From Pseudophaeomoniella oleicola (lineage: Eukaryota; Ascomycota; Eurotiomycetes; Phaeomoniellales; Phaeomoniellaceae), in contig QWDQ01000005.1 of assembly GCA_003868215.1 (NCBI GenBank), forward strand, positions 124,001-188,000: DNA of 64,000 bases, read 5' to 3'. Position numbers and translations under genes: made by a program. The notes under the pieces were generated by a model that saw nothing but the letters and a program-made list of their open reading frames with translations, did no database searches and was not told where the DNA came from. Positions 9,862 through 21,109 of the stretch are shown here, piece after piece. Within the stretch, counting starts at the first letter, position 1. Each line of letters begins with the position of its first letter.

Positions 9862-10354
9862 GGAAGCATTGCCTTCATCCCATTTCCTTCCCCAACAGTA
9901 TTATAAAAGCCCTTCACTACCTCATCTCACCTATTGCAGCCATGGTGTTCCAAAGACACGCATCGGATGCTCGACCGAAAAGTAATTACTATCCTTGAAT
10001 CATTTGTATGAGGATATTAATGGATAACCGGTTTATGATATCGGATCTGCAAACCTTAGCACCTCACTTATGATAACAGTGGAGCGATTGTCTTTTGCGC
10101 TTTGCCAGTTTCCTTCGTACCTAAACCGAGATCTGCATCTGAATCCTACGGTAGCAGTAGCAGTCGTATTACTCGGTTAAGTTAGTACAACCCTGCCGTA
10201 CCACGTACTACGTACTGGTAGAGACGTTCCGTCAAATCAATCCAATTTACTCCGGTAGAGACGTACACCTGAGGTACCTTTCACCAAGCAGCCTCTTCTG
10301 TGTCATTATGGATTTTGGTTTATCCGGGAATCTACCAAATACAATAATTACGTA

Positions 10355-10380
10355 GTACAACGTTGTACACCGTCGACGGT
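10355..10380. repeat. Two adjacent palindromes
   Basis: A perfect 14-bp palindrome (GTACAACGTTGTAC) abuts a perfect 12-bp palindrome (ACCGTCGACGGT). Each could form a cruciform or bind a symmetric dimer. They lie about 380 bases upstream of the GH89 start. Confidence 0.6.
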
Positions 10381-10526
10381 ATTAAACCAGTGGAGAGAGG
10401 GTTAGGTAGATTGAACTATCAATTAATAGTACAGTAGCTCATCTAATACCTTATTACCTCACGTCTGCCATCTTGCGCTGTACCTGGCTCACTGATCTTA
10501 ACCGGGAATAGCTGAAGAATTCGTCA

Positions 10527-10558
10527 GGCTCACTGGCTCAGTGGCTCACTGGCTTGCT
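10527..10558 (+). repeat. Degenerate 8-mer tandem repeat
   Basis: Four successive units close to ggctcact (ggctcact, ggctcagt, ggctcact, ggcttgct). A further single copy lies at 10486-10493. Confidence 0.6.
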
Positions 10559-10629
10559 GGTACCTGCCTAAGTAAGGTCTACTAGTACAACGTTGATCTC
10601 GCTACCACGATACTACGATACCACGATAT

Positions 10630-10641
10630 TACTACGTAGTA
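10630..10641. repeat. TACTACGTAGTA palindrome copy 2
   Basis: Perfect 12-bp palindrome 115 bases upstream of the GH89 start codon. Confidence 0.7.
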
Positions 10642-10755
10642 CACCGATATGCCGGAGTAGACCACCTAGAAGATTCCCATATCAGAGTGAAGAAGTACCT
10701 CGATTGTCAAGATGCTGTTCATCTTTGCCAACTCGCAAGATCCCCAAATCTCAAC

Positions 10756-13129
10756 ATGCAGGTTTTCACAACCGCTTGCGTGCTTGCATTTGTGCTTCTC
10801 TCGACAGAGGTGTGTGCTCTGTCCGTCAAAGGCTTAGAAAACCTGGTCAGCCGTCGGATGCCAAAGCATGTCGACCATATTTTCTTCCAATTGAACCAGA
10901 GCTCGAATCTCACGTCGAATGCGACGACTGGTTTGACCAATGATGAATATACTGTAACGTGCAGCAATGGGACAGTATCTGTTGGGGGGAATTCCTTGAG
11001 TGGTCTTGCTTATGGGTATGCCATCCAACCGATTCCTTTCCCAATCATTCTAATCTGGCCACAGCTTACACAGATATTTGGCTGATGTTGTGCATGCGGA
11101 TATCTACTGGTATCCTGGCAGCCAATTGGAAGAGATTACCGAATTGCCAGCATGTGAGCCAATGAAGGGCTCGAGCATCGTGCCATATCGTTACCATTTC
11201 AACACGGTCACCTTCTCCTACACAGCCGCCTTCTGGTCGTGGGAAGATTGGGAGCTGGAGTTGGATTGGCTAGCTCTCCGGGGCGTCAACCTTCCATTGG
11301 CGTGGGTAGGCATTGAGAAGATTCTACTCGAGCTCTTTCAAGAGATCGGTCTTTCGAATCCCGACATATTCGACTTCTTCAGTGGACCTGCTTTTCAATC
11401 CTGGAATCGCTTCGGCAACATTCAGGGCTCATGGGGTGGTTTTGATCTACCCATGGCCTGGATCGAAGATCAGTTCCGATTGCAACAAAAGATCATTCCT
11501 CGAATGCTCGAGCTCGGTATGACTCCAGTGCTCCCGGCCTTTACAGGATTTGTCCCACGCACACTGCCTGATCTGTTCCCCAATGCAAGCATTTTTATCG
11601 GCTCCCAATGGAACGGCTTCCAGCCCAGATATACCAACGACACCTTTTTGCAACCCTCAGATCCTCTCTTCTCCACTTTGCAGACTCGGTTCATTCAGAA
11701 ACAAAAGGGATACTACGGCGGCGATAATATCTCTCATATTTACACGCTAGACCAGTTCAATGAGAACGACCCGACGTCGGGCGATCTCGACGATCTCCGC
11801 AATCTGACCTATAACAACTGGCAGAGTCTCAAGGCCGCAGATTCCGATGCAATATGGATGCTTCAGGGATGGTTGTTCTACAGCAGCTCCGACTTCTGGA
11901 CCAACGAACGCGTAGAAGCATACTTGAGCGGCGTCACGAACAACAGCGACATGCTGATCCTCGATCTCTTTTCAGAATCACAACCGCAATGGCAAAGGCT
12001 GAATTCTTATTACGGAAAGCCCTGGATCTGGTGTCAACTGCACGACTATGGAGGCAACCATGGTTTATACGGGCAGGTTCTGAACGTTACCATCAATCCA
12101 ATCGAAGCCCTTGCAAACTCCTCTTCACTTGTAGGATTTGGTTTGACGATGGAGGGCCAAGAGGGCAACGAGATCATGTATGATCTTCTGCTGGATCAAG
12201 CTTGGTCAGAGTCCCCAATAGATACGCCAGGCTACTTCTACGATTGGGCAACAACTCGCTATTCTTCATCCCCTGAAGCACAACTCCCGTCGGAAATCTA
12301 TGAAGCGTGGTCCATATTACTTGACACTGCTTATAATAACACGAATCTGACCGGCGCCACCGCTGTTTCGAAGTCGATTATGGAACTTGCTCCTAATGCG
12401 ACAGGATTGCTAGGTCGAACAAGTCACCATGCCACCACAATCAATTACCCAACGCAATCTCTTGTCGAGGCGTGGAAATTGTTTCGGTCTGCTGCCGATC
12501 GCGACTCCAGTCTCTGGCTCTCCTCGGCTTACCAATTCGACCTTGTTGACATCACTCGTCAGGTTCTCGCCAACGCTTTCAACCCGTTGTATTCTACATT
12601 CGTATCTCAAATAAGCCTTGCAAGCTCAAATATGACCGCCTTGTCCTCTGCAAACCGTACATCCACTGAGATTCTATCTCTCCTCACTTCACTGGACGCC
12701 GTGCTCCTCTGCAATCCCTCCACCAGTCCTGCCGCCAGCTTACCAAACTGGGTATCCGCTGCTCTTTCTTTTACAAGCAATTCCTCTAACAGTTCTGACC
12801 ATGATATTTATGCCTACAACGCCGTCAATCAAGTCACGCTATGGGGTCCGACCGGGGAGATCACAGACTATGCCTCGAAATCTTGGGGAGGTCTCGTAGG
12901 AACATATTACAAGGAAAGATGGAATATTTGGACCGGAGCATATTTGCAAGGATTAAGCACGGGGTCGCCAGTGAACCAAACAGATTTGAGGGCAGAACTG
13001 TTGGAATGGGAGGAGAATTGGCAGACCAGCAGTTTGATGACTGATTTCAGTAAATCAAATTGTCAGGATGGCTTGCAGGCGGTGGTTCAAGGAGTGGTCG
13101 AGCAATGGGGTTGGCTATTAGAGTCTTAG
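10756..13129 (+). CDS. Secreted GH89 alpha-N-acetylglucosaminidase, two exons
   Basis: Protein of 774 residues related to human NAGLU, which removes terminal alpha-linked GlcNAc. Exons are 10756-11015 and 11065-13129. Removing the 49-base intron gives GLHRYLADVV, matching the conserved GLHRYL of the family. The start at 10756 opens a clear signal peptide (MQVFTTACVLAFVLLS, cut near residue 21), so an in-frame ATG 23 codons upstream is rejected. Family landmarks include YSYTAAFWSWEDWE-like residues, DLFSESQPQW and GGNHGLYG. The likely catalytic glutamates are near 320 (DQFNENDP) and near 450 (GLTMEGQEGNE). Many N-glycosylation sequons fit secretion. Length is normal for the family (about 740). 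The gene follows the rhamnose regulator on the same strand, which hints at joint glycan use but does not prove it. Confidence 0.9.
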
Positions 13130-13340
13130 AAGAGATGTAGGTATAAAAGCACGTCATAGTTGATGAACATGAACTTTTGAAGTCGGATTTGCAAATCTAC
13201 TGTAAACTGAAACCGCCAATCCAACACCACAAAATGCTCCTCCTGTTCCTCTTAGACACTCCATTTGTTTAATTCCTTTTCGGTCATCAACGACGACGAG
13301 TAATATATCCCATGCTACCACTGAGGATTATCACATAAGA

Positions 13341-13354
13341 CTCTCTCTCTCTCT
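13341..13354. repeat. (CT)7 microsatellite
   Basis: Uninterrupted CT dinucleotide run; first member of the cluster downstream of GH89. Confidence 0.8.
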
Positions 13355-13465
13355 GTCTTCTTCAAAAAAAGAGAGAGAAACTCTGCGCAAAACCCTTCCT
13401 TCTCCCTCTTACTAATTAGTACTGTTGCTGCTGCTGCAAGGTCTCACAAATAGTCCAGACCCCAA

Positions 13466-13501
13466 TTTTTTTCTTTTTTCTTTTTTCTTTTTTTTTTTTT
13501 T
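13466..13501. repeat. T-rich tract
   Basis: Poly-T interrupted by single C bases, ending in an uninterrupted T run. Confidence 0.8.
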
Positions 13502-13586
13502 GAAAAGGGAGGAGAAGGTTGTTATGGTATAGAAAGAAAAGGTCCCTAAGGGAGTCAGTCTGAATAAGGATGGCGCGGGAGGTACG

Positions 13587-13594
<8 letters not shown>

Positions 13595-13624
<30 letters not shown>
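13595..13624. repeat. (GT)15 microsatellite
   Basis: Thirty bases of perfect GT repeats. Confidence 0.9.
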
Positions 13625-13627
<3 letters not shown>

Positions 13628-13720
13628 GGGAAAAGAGTGAAAGGGGCAAGCAAACAAGAACAAACGATAATGATTATGCCTTTCTTTTCACTACTACTGT
13701 TGTTGTTGTTAGATGCTGGT

Positions 13721-13740
13721 CTCTCTCTCTCTCTCTCTCT
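13721..13740. repeat. (CT)10 microsatellite
   Basis: Perfect CT run, preceded by a short (TTG)n stretch. Confidence 0.9.
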
Positions 13741-14352
13741 GGATCATTTTAACAGGAAGCCAGAAAGTTGTTCGTTATAAAAGAGAGACTGAGGGTGTAA
13801 GAGGAGTTTCCCTGGTTACCGCCCAACCAACACATCCCGCCCCTCTTCCTCGTTTTCTTCCTTCTCTCTCTCTCCTCCCTGGCCTGTCCTGGATCGTTTT
13901 TTTGTCTTATCATAGTAACTATCTGCCGAGGTATTGATATGGATTATGCAAGAGGTGATATTGACAGCGCCATACACAGAGAGGTGTAGGTATATGTTAT
14001 TCGTTCTGTCTGGGAAAACTCGAAAAAGGTCCCTTCTGAAAAGAATCACAGACTTTTGAGAGGAAGCCTGTCCACTCCTCCTCGCTAGATTCAACGCTGT
14101 CGGTCACTGGGTTGGGTTTGTAGTAGAGTAAGGTGGTGGGTGGTTGGGGATGGATCTTCTATTCAGGTCTGGTTCTGGATTCTCGGTATTTCGAAAGTAT
14201 GTTCATAAATTCGATGCGATGGATGGGAAGAGAGGGAGGGAGGCTGTAGGAATCCTTTTTTCTTTTCCTTCCGTAGAATCTGCTGTTTCTCCTTTTTGTG
14301 GTATCTGAACATCTCCAAGGCCATCGTCCGTCATTCATGGCTGATCTGTCTG

Positions 14353-14353
<1 letters not shown>

Positions 14354-14383
<30 letters not shown>

Positions 14384-14402
14384 CTTCTTCTTCTTCTTCT
14401 TC
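14354..14402. repeat. (CTT)16 microsatellite
   Basis: About 49 bases of perfect CTT trinucleotide repeat, the longest simple repeat in the window. Confidence 0.9.
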
Positions 14403-14547
14403 GATCTTGCTTTCTTATCAATGCCTTTCCTCCACCATCCTTCACCGTTCACGATCTACTTTGCTTCAACATAAAGATTGCGGGAAGGAGTCAAATGGAG
14501 CGGGGGGAGTTAGTATGAACCCAATGCCTTACAATTGCTAGTCAGGA

Positions 14548-14578
<31 letters not shown>
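14548..14578. repeat. Compound (CT)n(CA)n microsatellite
   Basis: A CT run passes directly into a CA run. Confidence 0.9.
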
Positions 14579-14684
14579 TCACCCTCATGTATCCCTCACA
14601 TAGCTCATCATCACCGCTAAAGAAACCCACCAACACGCATAGGTAGAGCAAGACCAACCCTCCGCAGAATCTGAAAAAGGGGAA

Positions 14685-14708
14685 AGAGAGAGAGAGAGAG
14701 AGAGAGAG
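14685..14708. repeat. (AG)12 microsatellite
   Basis: Perfect AG dinucleotide run. Confidence 0.85.
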
Positions 14709-14852
14709 AAGAGATGAAAGTCTGGAGATTATGTTATCAGAATTTGGAATTGACGGACTACAACAAACAACGATAGAGCTATCAGTCATTCATTCACTGT
14801 TTAATAGTAAAGCGGAACAACATCATCAACAGTCACAGCCTCGAACTCAAAC

Positions 14853-14875
14853 AAAAAAAAAAAAAAAAAAAAAAA
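14853..14875. repeat. Poly-A tract (23)
   Basis: Uninterrupted run of 23 A bases closing the microsatellite cluster. No retroposon body or target duplication was seen beside it. Confidence 0.85.
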
Positions 14876-17800
14876 GGAAAAGGAAAAAAAAGAATTGGGC
14901 ACCCCGAGTTGGCTCCTTCAGGAGAAGCTCGCCTCACACAGATCGGAAGTAGTAGTAGTAATAATAAATAGTAGGCAAATCCATTATGCAAATAGCAAGA
15001 GTTATTATGACGATTAGGAACTGAAGACGATTCGAATCGAATAAAACATAAAACCCCCGATTAAGGAAAGTGGTTATAGGAGAAAAAGTCGGTTAACTTA
15101 GCAGGAGATGAGGGGGGAGGTGTTGTTTAGGTAGGTACCTGACCTAGTTAGAAATAACTACATATAATATATAATTTAATAGTAAAAAATTGTTTTCTGT
15201 TCTGATTCACCCCTTACTATTATTGTTACTATTACTACTGTTGTTACTATAGGATCATAAGATATAGCTTATAAACACATATAGATACATATAGAACTAT
15301 CGGTTATACCTTAATCACTGTATTATAGTCTATCAGAACATTGTCGGAAGGTACGTACCTAGAGGTATGTTGATAATCGTAAATAGTATGGAGAGAAATG
15401 GAACTGAGACTATGGAGAGAGATGGTATCATATACACGTATATTCTTACCTGAGATAGACATCTCCGGAAGGGAGAGACAGAGGAGCGCTAGCTCTATGC
15501 GAGTGGCACAGACGCAGACCGTCCCGTGGAGGTCTATCATATCGAGCCGTATGAGGGGATAGACGACCTCGATAGTTCTTTCCTTCTTTCCGCGTCACGT
15601 ACTACGCTATCACGAAAAAGGGAGTTTCTGCTTTTTGCTTTTGATTTTCCTGTTTGGATGTCTCGGTAGTTTGTGGGTTGGTGGATGAGTGAATTTTCAA
15701 GTCCCATAATAGAGATGTGGTATAGGGGTATATGAGAACAGGGAACGAAGCGCAAGTGGGCATCGAGACAAACAAGTAGAATGGAACAAAGTTCCTAAGT
15801 ACCTGCTAATTACCAGGAAGCGGAAAGAAACTATGAAATTTGTGGAATGAGCATCATCCAATAGTTCGTGGAGCTTCGGTTCTGGGTTTTCAAATAGTGG
15901 TGGACTGGTGTACTTATGCTGATGGTGGGTGTCTGGGTTTAACGGGTTCGCTTGCTTTCCTTCCTGTTCGTCTGTTCGAGATTTGTGTACAAAGGACCAG
16001 GGAGCCAGTGGACCAGTAGGCAAACCATACAGAGGACCAGGGATGAATAGGCCCTCTGGCCTGACCCGGTCTGATCATCGTTTACCTGACCTCGCTTGCA
16101 TCAATGTTCGACGATCAGCTGTCCTCCAGTACAGTAGCGTCGATTAATCGCTGTAGTGGATGGTGCCCATCCAACTGACACCTATTCATCACCCTCTGCA
16201 ACGTCAGCATCATGCACAGCGTATCGGAAGTTCCCACGAATACTTTCCTCCCTCCAACCAAGGGATTTGTCAGCTGTTCCGTTCCCTCCCAGAGACAGTG
16301 AAACAGCTCAGATCAAGTTTCGAATTAGGCGTCAGAGTTTGTGAATAAATAGACGAATAAAGAGTACAGTCCCTTCACCTTTCCTAACCTACTGCCCTGC
16401 TCCAAGGGTTCCCTCGCAGATTCTGCTTCGAATTTGGGTCACGTGCAAGGTGAACTAGGGAAACTGGTGCATGGCTAGCATAAGGGTTGGCGAGTATGTA
16501 TCGAGTATGTATCGTAGTACGGTTTGGCTGACAAGTTTTTTTGCTGGAGAGGTAAAACCCCGTTTCGTTCTTATTATTTTTTGATATGTCTGACTGAGTG
16601 TCAAAGAGAGAATGAGCTTTCAGGGCGTGAAATTTTGGTCAGTCACTTAGTTCATGAGGATGAGGAAGAGATACCCTTCGATAGAGGCCCCAAGGAGGCT
16701 TCAGTCGACATGCAAGCGACGTCTACCAGACTGAAGACCAACGGGATTCCTGGAGATGAGAAAAGGTGACAGCGATTAAGCAACAGGGGAGAACCGAAGA
16801 GTAGATCGAAGAAGATCATGGTCCCGGCCTCACATTTGGGTTACTTCGAGCTCCTTCCTCACAGTCGGAGAGTAGCAGTCCCCCCGGAAATCGTACATAT
16901 GACATAATAGAGAAAAAGTGCTAGATCGACTGCTCAACCAGTAACACCGAAGCATCACTGAGAGCACTATCTCCCCTATTTCTGGTATTCCAACCTCACC
17001 AGGCATTTCTCGCAACATAGGGTTGACGCATTAGTGGTAGTGATGATGACGATGACGACGATGACGACGATGATACCGATCATCAATCCGAGACAAGACA
17101 ATGAAGCGAAATGGAGAAATCAACGGCTTCATCTCAACGTTTGCTGCAAAACATCTAGAACTAGGTTGAAAGTAATATCGTATAAGTCAGACTTACGAAT
17201 ATTGCCTTCGGAACGAACAAGGCACAGAGATATGTACCCAAGCAACTAAGCCTTATAACTGTATGATCTTATTTCGGCGGTGAACGAAGAGTAGCAGCTG
17301 CTTATCGATGCTGGATCATTGCTTCATTGCTTACCAGAAGCGCGGTACAGTCATCTAATCTCAGGCTAGAAGATAGACTCGAGATAGACCAAGCGTAATT
17401 GATGGGCCCCGCCAAGCAATCCGTTTTGATGGACTTCGTCTGGACCGTCTATGCGAACAAATCACTGGTCAAATGAGAACGAAGACAGGTGTGACGATAG
17501 ACATAAAGGAAGAGAGAAGGGAAACCGCACATTTGGAATCGCCAACCCAAAGCATACATTACCGGGTAAGCGATTTCTGTTGAATGGCTCCATACTCACC
17601 GTCATTGTCATTACTGACCGTCGGAGCCTTTCAAAGCTAACAGGCACAGGCACAAGCTCACTGCGCCACGGCAGCGACTGAGAAACGAATAGCTTCGTGC
17701 AAAGTCCGTACAATACCACGAGCATTTCCAAGCAGTCCCGCTCCCCAAGGGGAGATAATTATTGTCGGTATTTCTTTTTTCTCCCATAAGCCAGCCACCA

Positions 17801-19962
17801 CGGCAATTGCCCGGTTCTCATGGCTCAGCAAAATGGAAGTTTTTGTCATAGCGAGTGTTAATGCCGAAGATGGCTTGAATGGTGGCACAGAGCTGAAAAT
17901 GGTACGCCTCGACGCATGGCTGAACAAGACAGGGCTGGCTGATGGGGCATATTCGATATCCACAGTAATGTCCCTCTAGACCAAAGGCGGAAAGGATACC
18001 ATGGGCATAAAAACGGAACGGCTCGCATCGAAGTCGACGTGACTCGATCTTCTGCATGGATGACGGAAATACAAGCATACTGAAGCTCTTTCGACCAGGA
18101 ACATTGCTGATTTCTAAGCAAGTTGCGGCAGGTCGAGGCGGCAGCGCAGGGGCTTAATTGCGTGGCGTATATTATCGTATGTTTGAAATTAAGGATGTTC
18201 TCCCTACCCCGGAAGAAGAAAGCGAACCACAGCTGAAGGACTGCCCGGAAACAAGACAAAGGGTGTGAGACCATTTTGGATCCTCATGTCCCAGCATTTG
18301 TACAGTTGGTGTCGCGCTTTCTGCACGTCTATGACAGGCAGCATCGGAACTGAGGTAACTCTGATCCGGTAGGATGGGAATGAGCAGAGGATGAGGACGA
18401 AGATAGCTGATGTGTTTCAGGATCGCACTAACGTTTAGTTTCCGTACCACTGGATGTAGCACGTACGTGTACCCTTATGGCGGTGAGGACCTTCTTTTCG
18501 TTCCTCTGTGGCCCGATTAACAGACAGCAATGCAATAACTCACATCTCGCAATCGTCGTGTGTCAGGTTGATTGCCATCGATTGAACTATGGCCGTTTGG
18601 GATTGTTCCGTTCTTGCCCTTGTCCTTGTCCTTGCTCCTTGGCTTGGACTAGACAGATGACTTCAGCTCTCTTCGGGACTGCCCATATTACTTGGTCCTG
18701 ATCTCGCTTACTGAACCGGTAGATCTTATGATTTGATTTAATCGACGTACCATGTCCCCGTGTGTACCAAGTCCTTGGTGTCGTCGACGATGGACAAGCG
18801 GCTGGCGGACGAGTCCACTATTCAAGTATCAGAGGTAATACCACCGATATACATGATAAACGATCGAATAGAGAGATAAGCTTGGGTACCTAGATAAGGT
18901 ATGTTTCCGTGCGTGTACTATACTGGGTGACTTTGTTGCTCATTCCCCCTTCCTCCGGTGCTCCTATCGATTGCCCTGCTAGCCAATAACCTCGTTACAT
19001 GTATCTCTGTCCAATTTGCACTTTGCCCCTGGGTATCACTTAAACTAAATACTATATAACCCGAACAAATGAAAGAAAATGTCCAAGTATGCGTAAAGGA
19101 CCAAGTGGGCAGAACGAACCTGTCCAGCGGGTTCCAAGGAAAGCTCCATGATAGAAACAAATAAGAAGACCGTTCTTTTTGACCCATTTCCATCCTCAAC
19201 CCCCTCCCCAACCCACCAACTCCACTCGTAGAAATAGAAGCTTTAGAGAACGTTGCAAATTCAGCAAGGGGGGGTGAGGATCGAAGACCTGCCCATCTGG
19301 GCCATTGACTCCTATCCGAAACATATGGTGCCGCAAGATAAGGGCCAGACGCCCTGCCGTGCACGAATCATCGACAATGAGGCGGAAAGCGCCTGAAAAG
19401 TATACGCAACGCCCAGACTCTGTGTAGAAACAGGCCGCGACTGCTATGTACCTTTCATGCGTTGCTGGTACCAATGCCCAAGCTTTTGGCGCTGCTATTC
19501 CCACAACACCGATGTAGAAAAGCTTTACAGACGATAGCGCATGATTGAAGCTCGAGGAAGTGAAACGTTAGACGAATGCGTATTCTACCCTTCTCGGCGA
19601 CCGTTTGACCTCCGATCCATTGTTCTATCCTGTGCTCAGTTCCGGCCTGTGTTCGTGGTGAAAGAAGAGAGGACCTCATATCTGCTGGAGAGATATCAGG
19701 TAACCTGGTGTATGCTCGAAATGGTTTCTCTTGACGCGTTTGCTGATTTGTAGTATATTTTTGGCATTGCAACCGAAAGTAATCCCACAATTTGAGAGCA
19801 GAATACTGGCTCATGAAGACCTGCCAAAGCCATTCTGCTGATGATACCATGTGTCTGATTTTGAGAGATTCTGTAAAGCTGGAAAGCAAGCTGAGCTTCT
19901 GCCTGTATGCCGTCCGAAAGAAAAAGAAAAGCACAAGCAAACAAAAAAGACGATCTCGTAGA

Positions 19963-20497
19963 TCACTGTTCTCCTTCACGTTGAATCTGCTCCGCTTCGA
20001 GCTCTTCAGCTTTATCACGACAAGCGACGGGAGTAAATCCGCCGCCCACCTTAGCTGCGATGAGGCGCCAGCGATCATTTTCGTACTCTGTTATTGCGGT
20101 CTTCAGTCTTTGTACCTGTGCAATTGTCAGATATGAGCACTCCTAGGTAGTGAAAAAAGAAATTAGACTCACAGAATCATCAGTCCACACTGTTGTCTTT
20201 GCCTTCAGCTTCGTGCAGTATCGCACCTGTAGAGTGCCACTGGTTCTACCAGGAAAGAATTCTGCGATTTGCTTCCACGTTAGATTTTTGTTTTCTTTCA
20301 AATCTACCAAAAGTGCATCCTCTTCGTTCGTGAATTTCAGTTTTGGGCCCTTTGGCCGAGGCGCTGGGTCAGGCATGCCTTCCTGACCGACCACACTCGG
20401 AGGGCCGCCTATTCCAGAGGTCATGGAAGTCATCTCTCCCTGTCTGGAACTTCCGGTCGGCGTGGCTTGCGCTGGAAGTCGATGATGGTGGTGGTGA

Positions 20498-20529
<32 letters not shown>

Positions 20530-20862
20530 TTGTTGATGTTGGTGTTGTTGGTGGTGGTGGTGCATTGATGGTGAGGGGAATTGCGAATAGGCGGCATGGC
20601 GGGAGGTTTCTGGATGGCCCATAAAGGTCGGGAATGGCGACGCCTCTGGCGCTTCATGATGGGATCTGGAAGGTAGCATGGGTAGATGTATACCAAGCCG
20701 TTGTTCGTCACCTAGCGTCGCTTCTGAACGTTGTCTTTTATTGCTACGTCCCTGTGAGTATTGGACTGCTAAAGGTGATGTCGCATACGGCGAGGAGTGA
20801 TGCTGCTGCTGGGGTACGAGCTGGTGGGGAACAAGCGGAGGTTGATGAAAACCCGATGGCAT
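19963..20862 (-). CDS. SANT/Myb-like DNA-binding protein with poly-Q and poly-H tracts
   Basis: Two 3' exons are clear: 20862-20173 and 20115-19963, joined across a 57-base intron. The C-terminal part holds a first SANT/Myb repeat (KFTNEEDALLVDLKEN through GRTSGTLQVRYCTKL) and a second shorter one that spans the intron (VWTDDSVQRLKTAITEYEND and WRLIAAKVGGG). A tail ending in EEL-rich residues follows. The middle is low complexity, with a poly-Gln and poly-His block encoded by CAG/CAA and CAC/CAT runs near 20480-20570. The ATG at 20862 is the first in frame. However, the frame stays open upstream to about 21108 with the same Gln/Pro/Asn-rich composition, so an upstream exon supplying the real start is likely. 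A nuclear regulator is the natural inference; no named ortholog is claimed. Confidence 0.75.
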
Positions 20863-21109
20863 CTGTTGGTGTTGGGGGTCTATACGCTGGCTGGGTTGCT
20901 GATGCTGAAACGGCTGAGGAGAGGCAGTTGCGGGTACAAATCCGAATTCAGGGCGTGGCCCATGCTGTAGCGTTTGCGACGCCTGCGGGTTGGAATGATA
21001 AATGAGTTGGGTCTGAGGCTCTTGCGTCCGCGACGTATTTTGTGCGGCGTATTCAACATTGTAGTCACGATATGGATCCGCCAGTGTCGCGGTCTTACAT
21101 CGGTGCTGC

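Larger units (their letters stand above)
9862..10755. other. GH89 upstream region rich in short palindromes and repeats
   Basis: There is no gene. The region is packed with short repeats. A 14-bp palindrome at 10355-10368 is followed directly by the 12-bp palindrome ACCGTCGACGGT at 10369-10380. AGTACAACGTTG occurs at 10354-10365 and 10584-10595, and ggtagagacgt occurs twice between about 10217 and 10265. A degenerate 8-mer tandem (ggctcact-like, four copies) lies at 10527-10558. TACTACGTAGTA is at 10630-10641. Confidence 0.6.
13130..19962. other. Long gene-poor region with microsatellite cluster
   Basis: I find no supportable protein gene in 6.8 kb. Open frames such as 18918-19364 (-) and 19196-19504 (-) match nothing known and lack coding character. 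From 13341 to 14875 there is a dense series of simple repeats of different motifs. A (GATGAC)-like run lies near 17040-17075 and a tandem 12-mer (cgagtatgtatc) near 16491. From 15000 to 15350 the sequence is AT-rich. It could hold long untranslated leaders or non-coding transcripts, but nothing in the sequence proves that. Confidence 0.55.

Noticed and set aside
14853-14875. Poly-A tail of a retroposed element
   Set aside because: No element body, coding remnant or target-site duplication is visible; it fits the neighbouring microsatellite cluster.
18918-19364. 148-codon minus-strand open frame
   Set aside because: No recognisable domain, and it overlaps other random frames.
19455-20078. 207-codon minus-strand open frame
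   Set aside because: It overlaps the terminal exon of the SANT gene in another frame. The spliced SANT reading is supported by a conserved second repeat.
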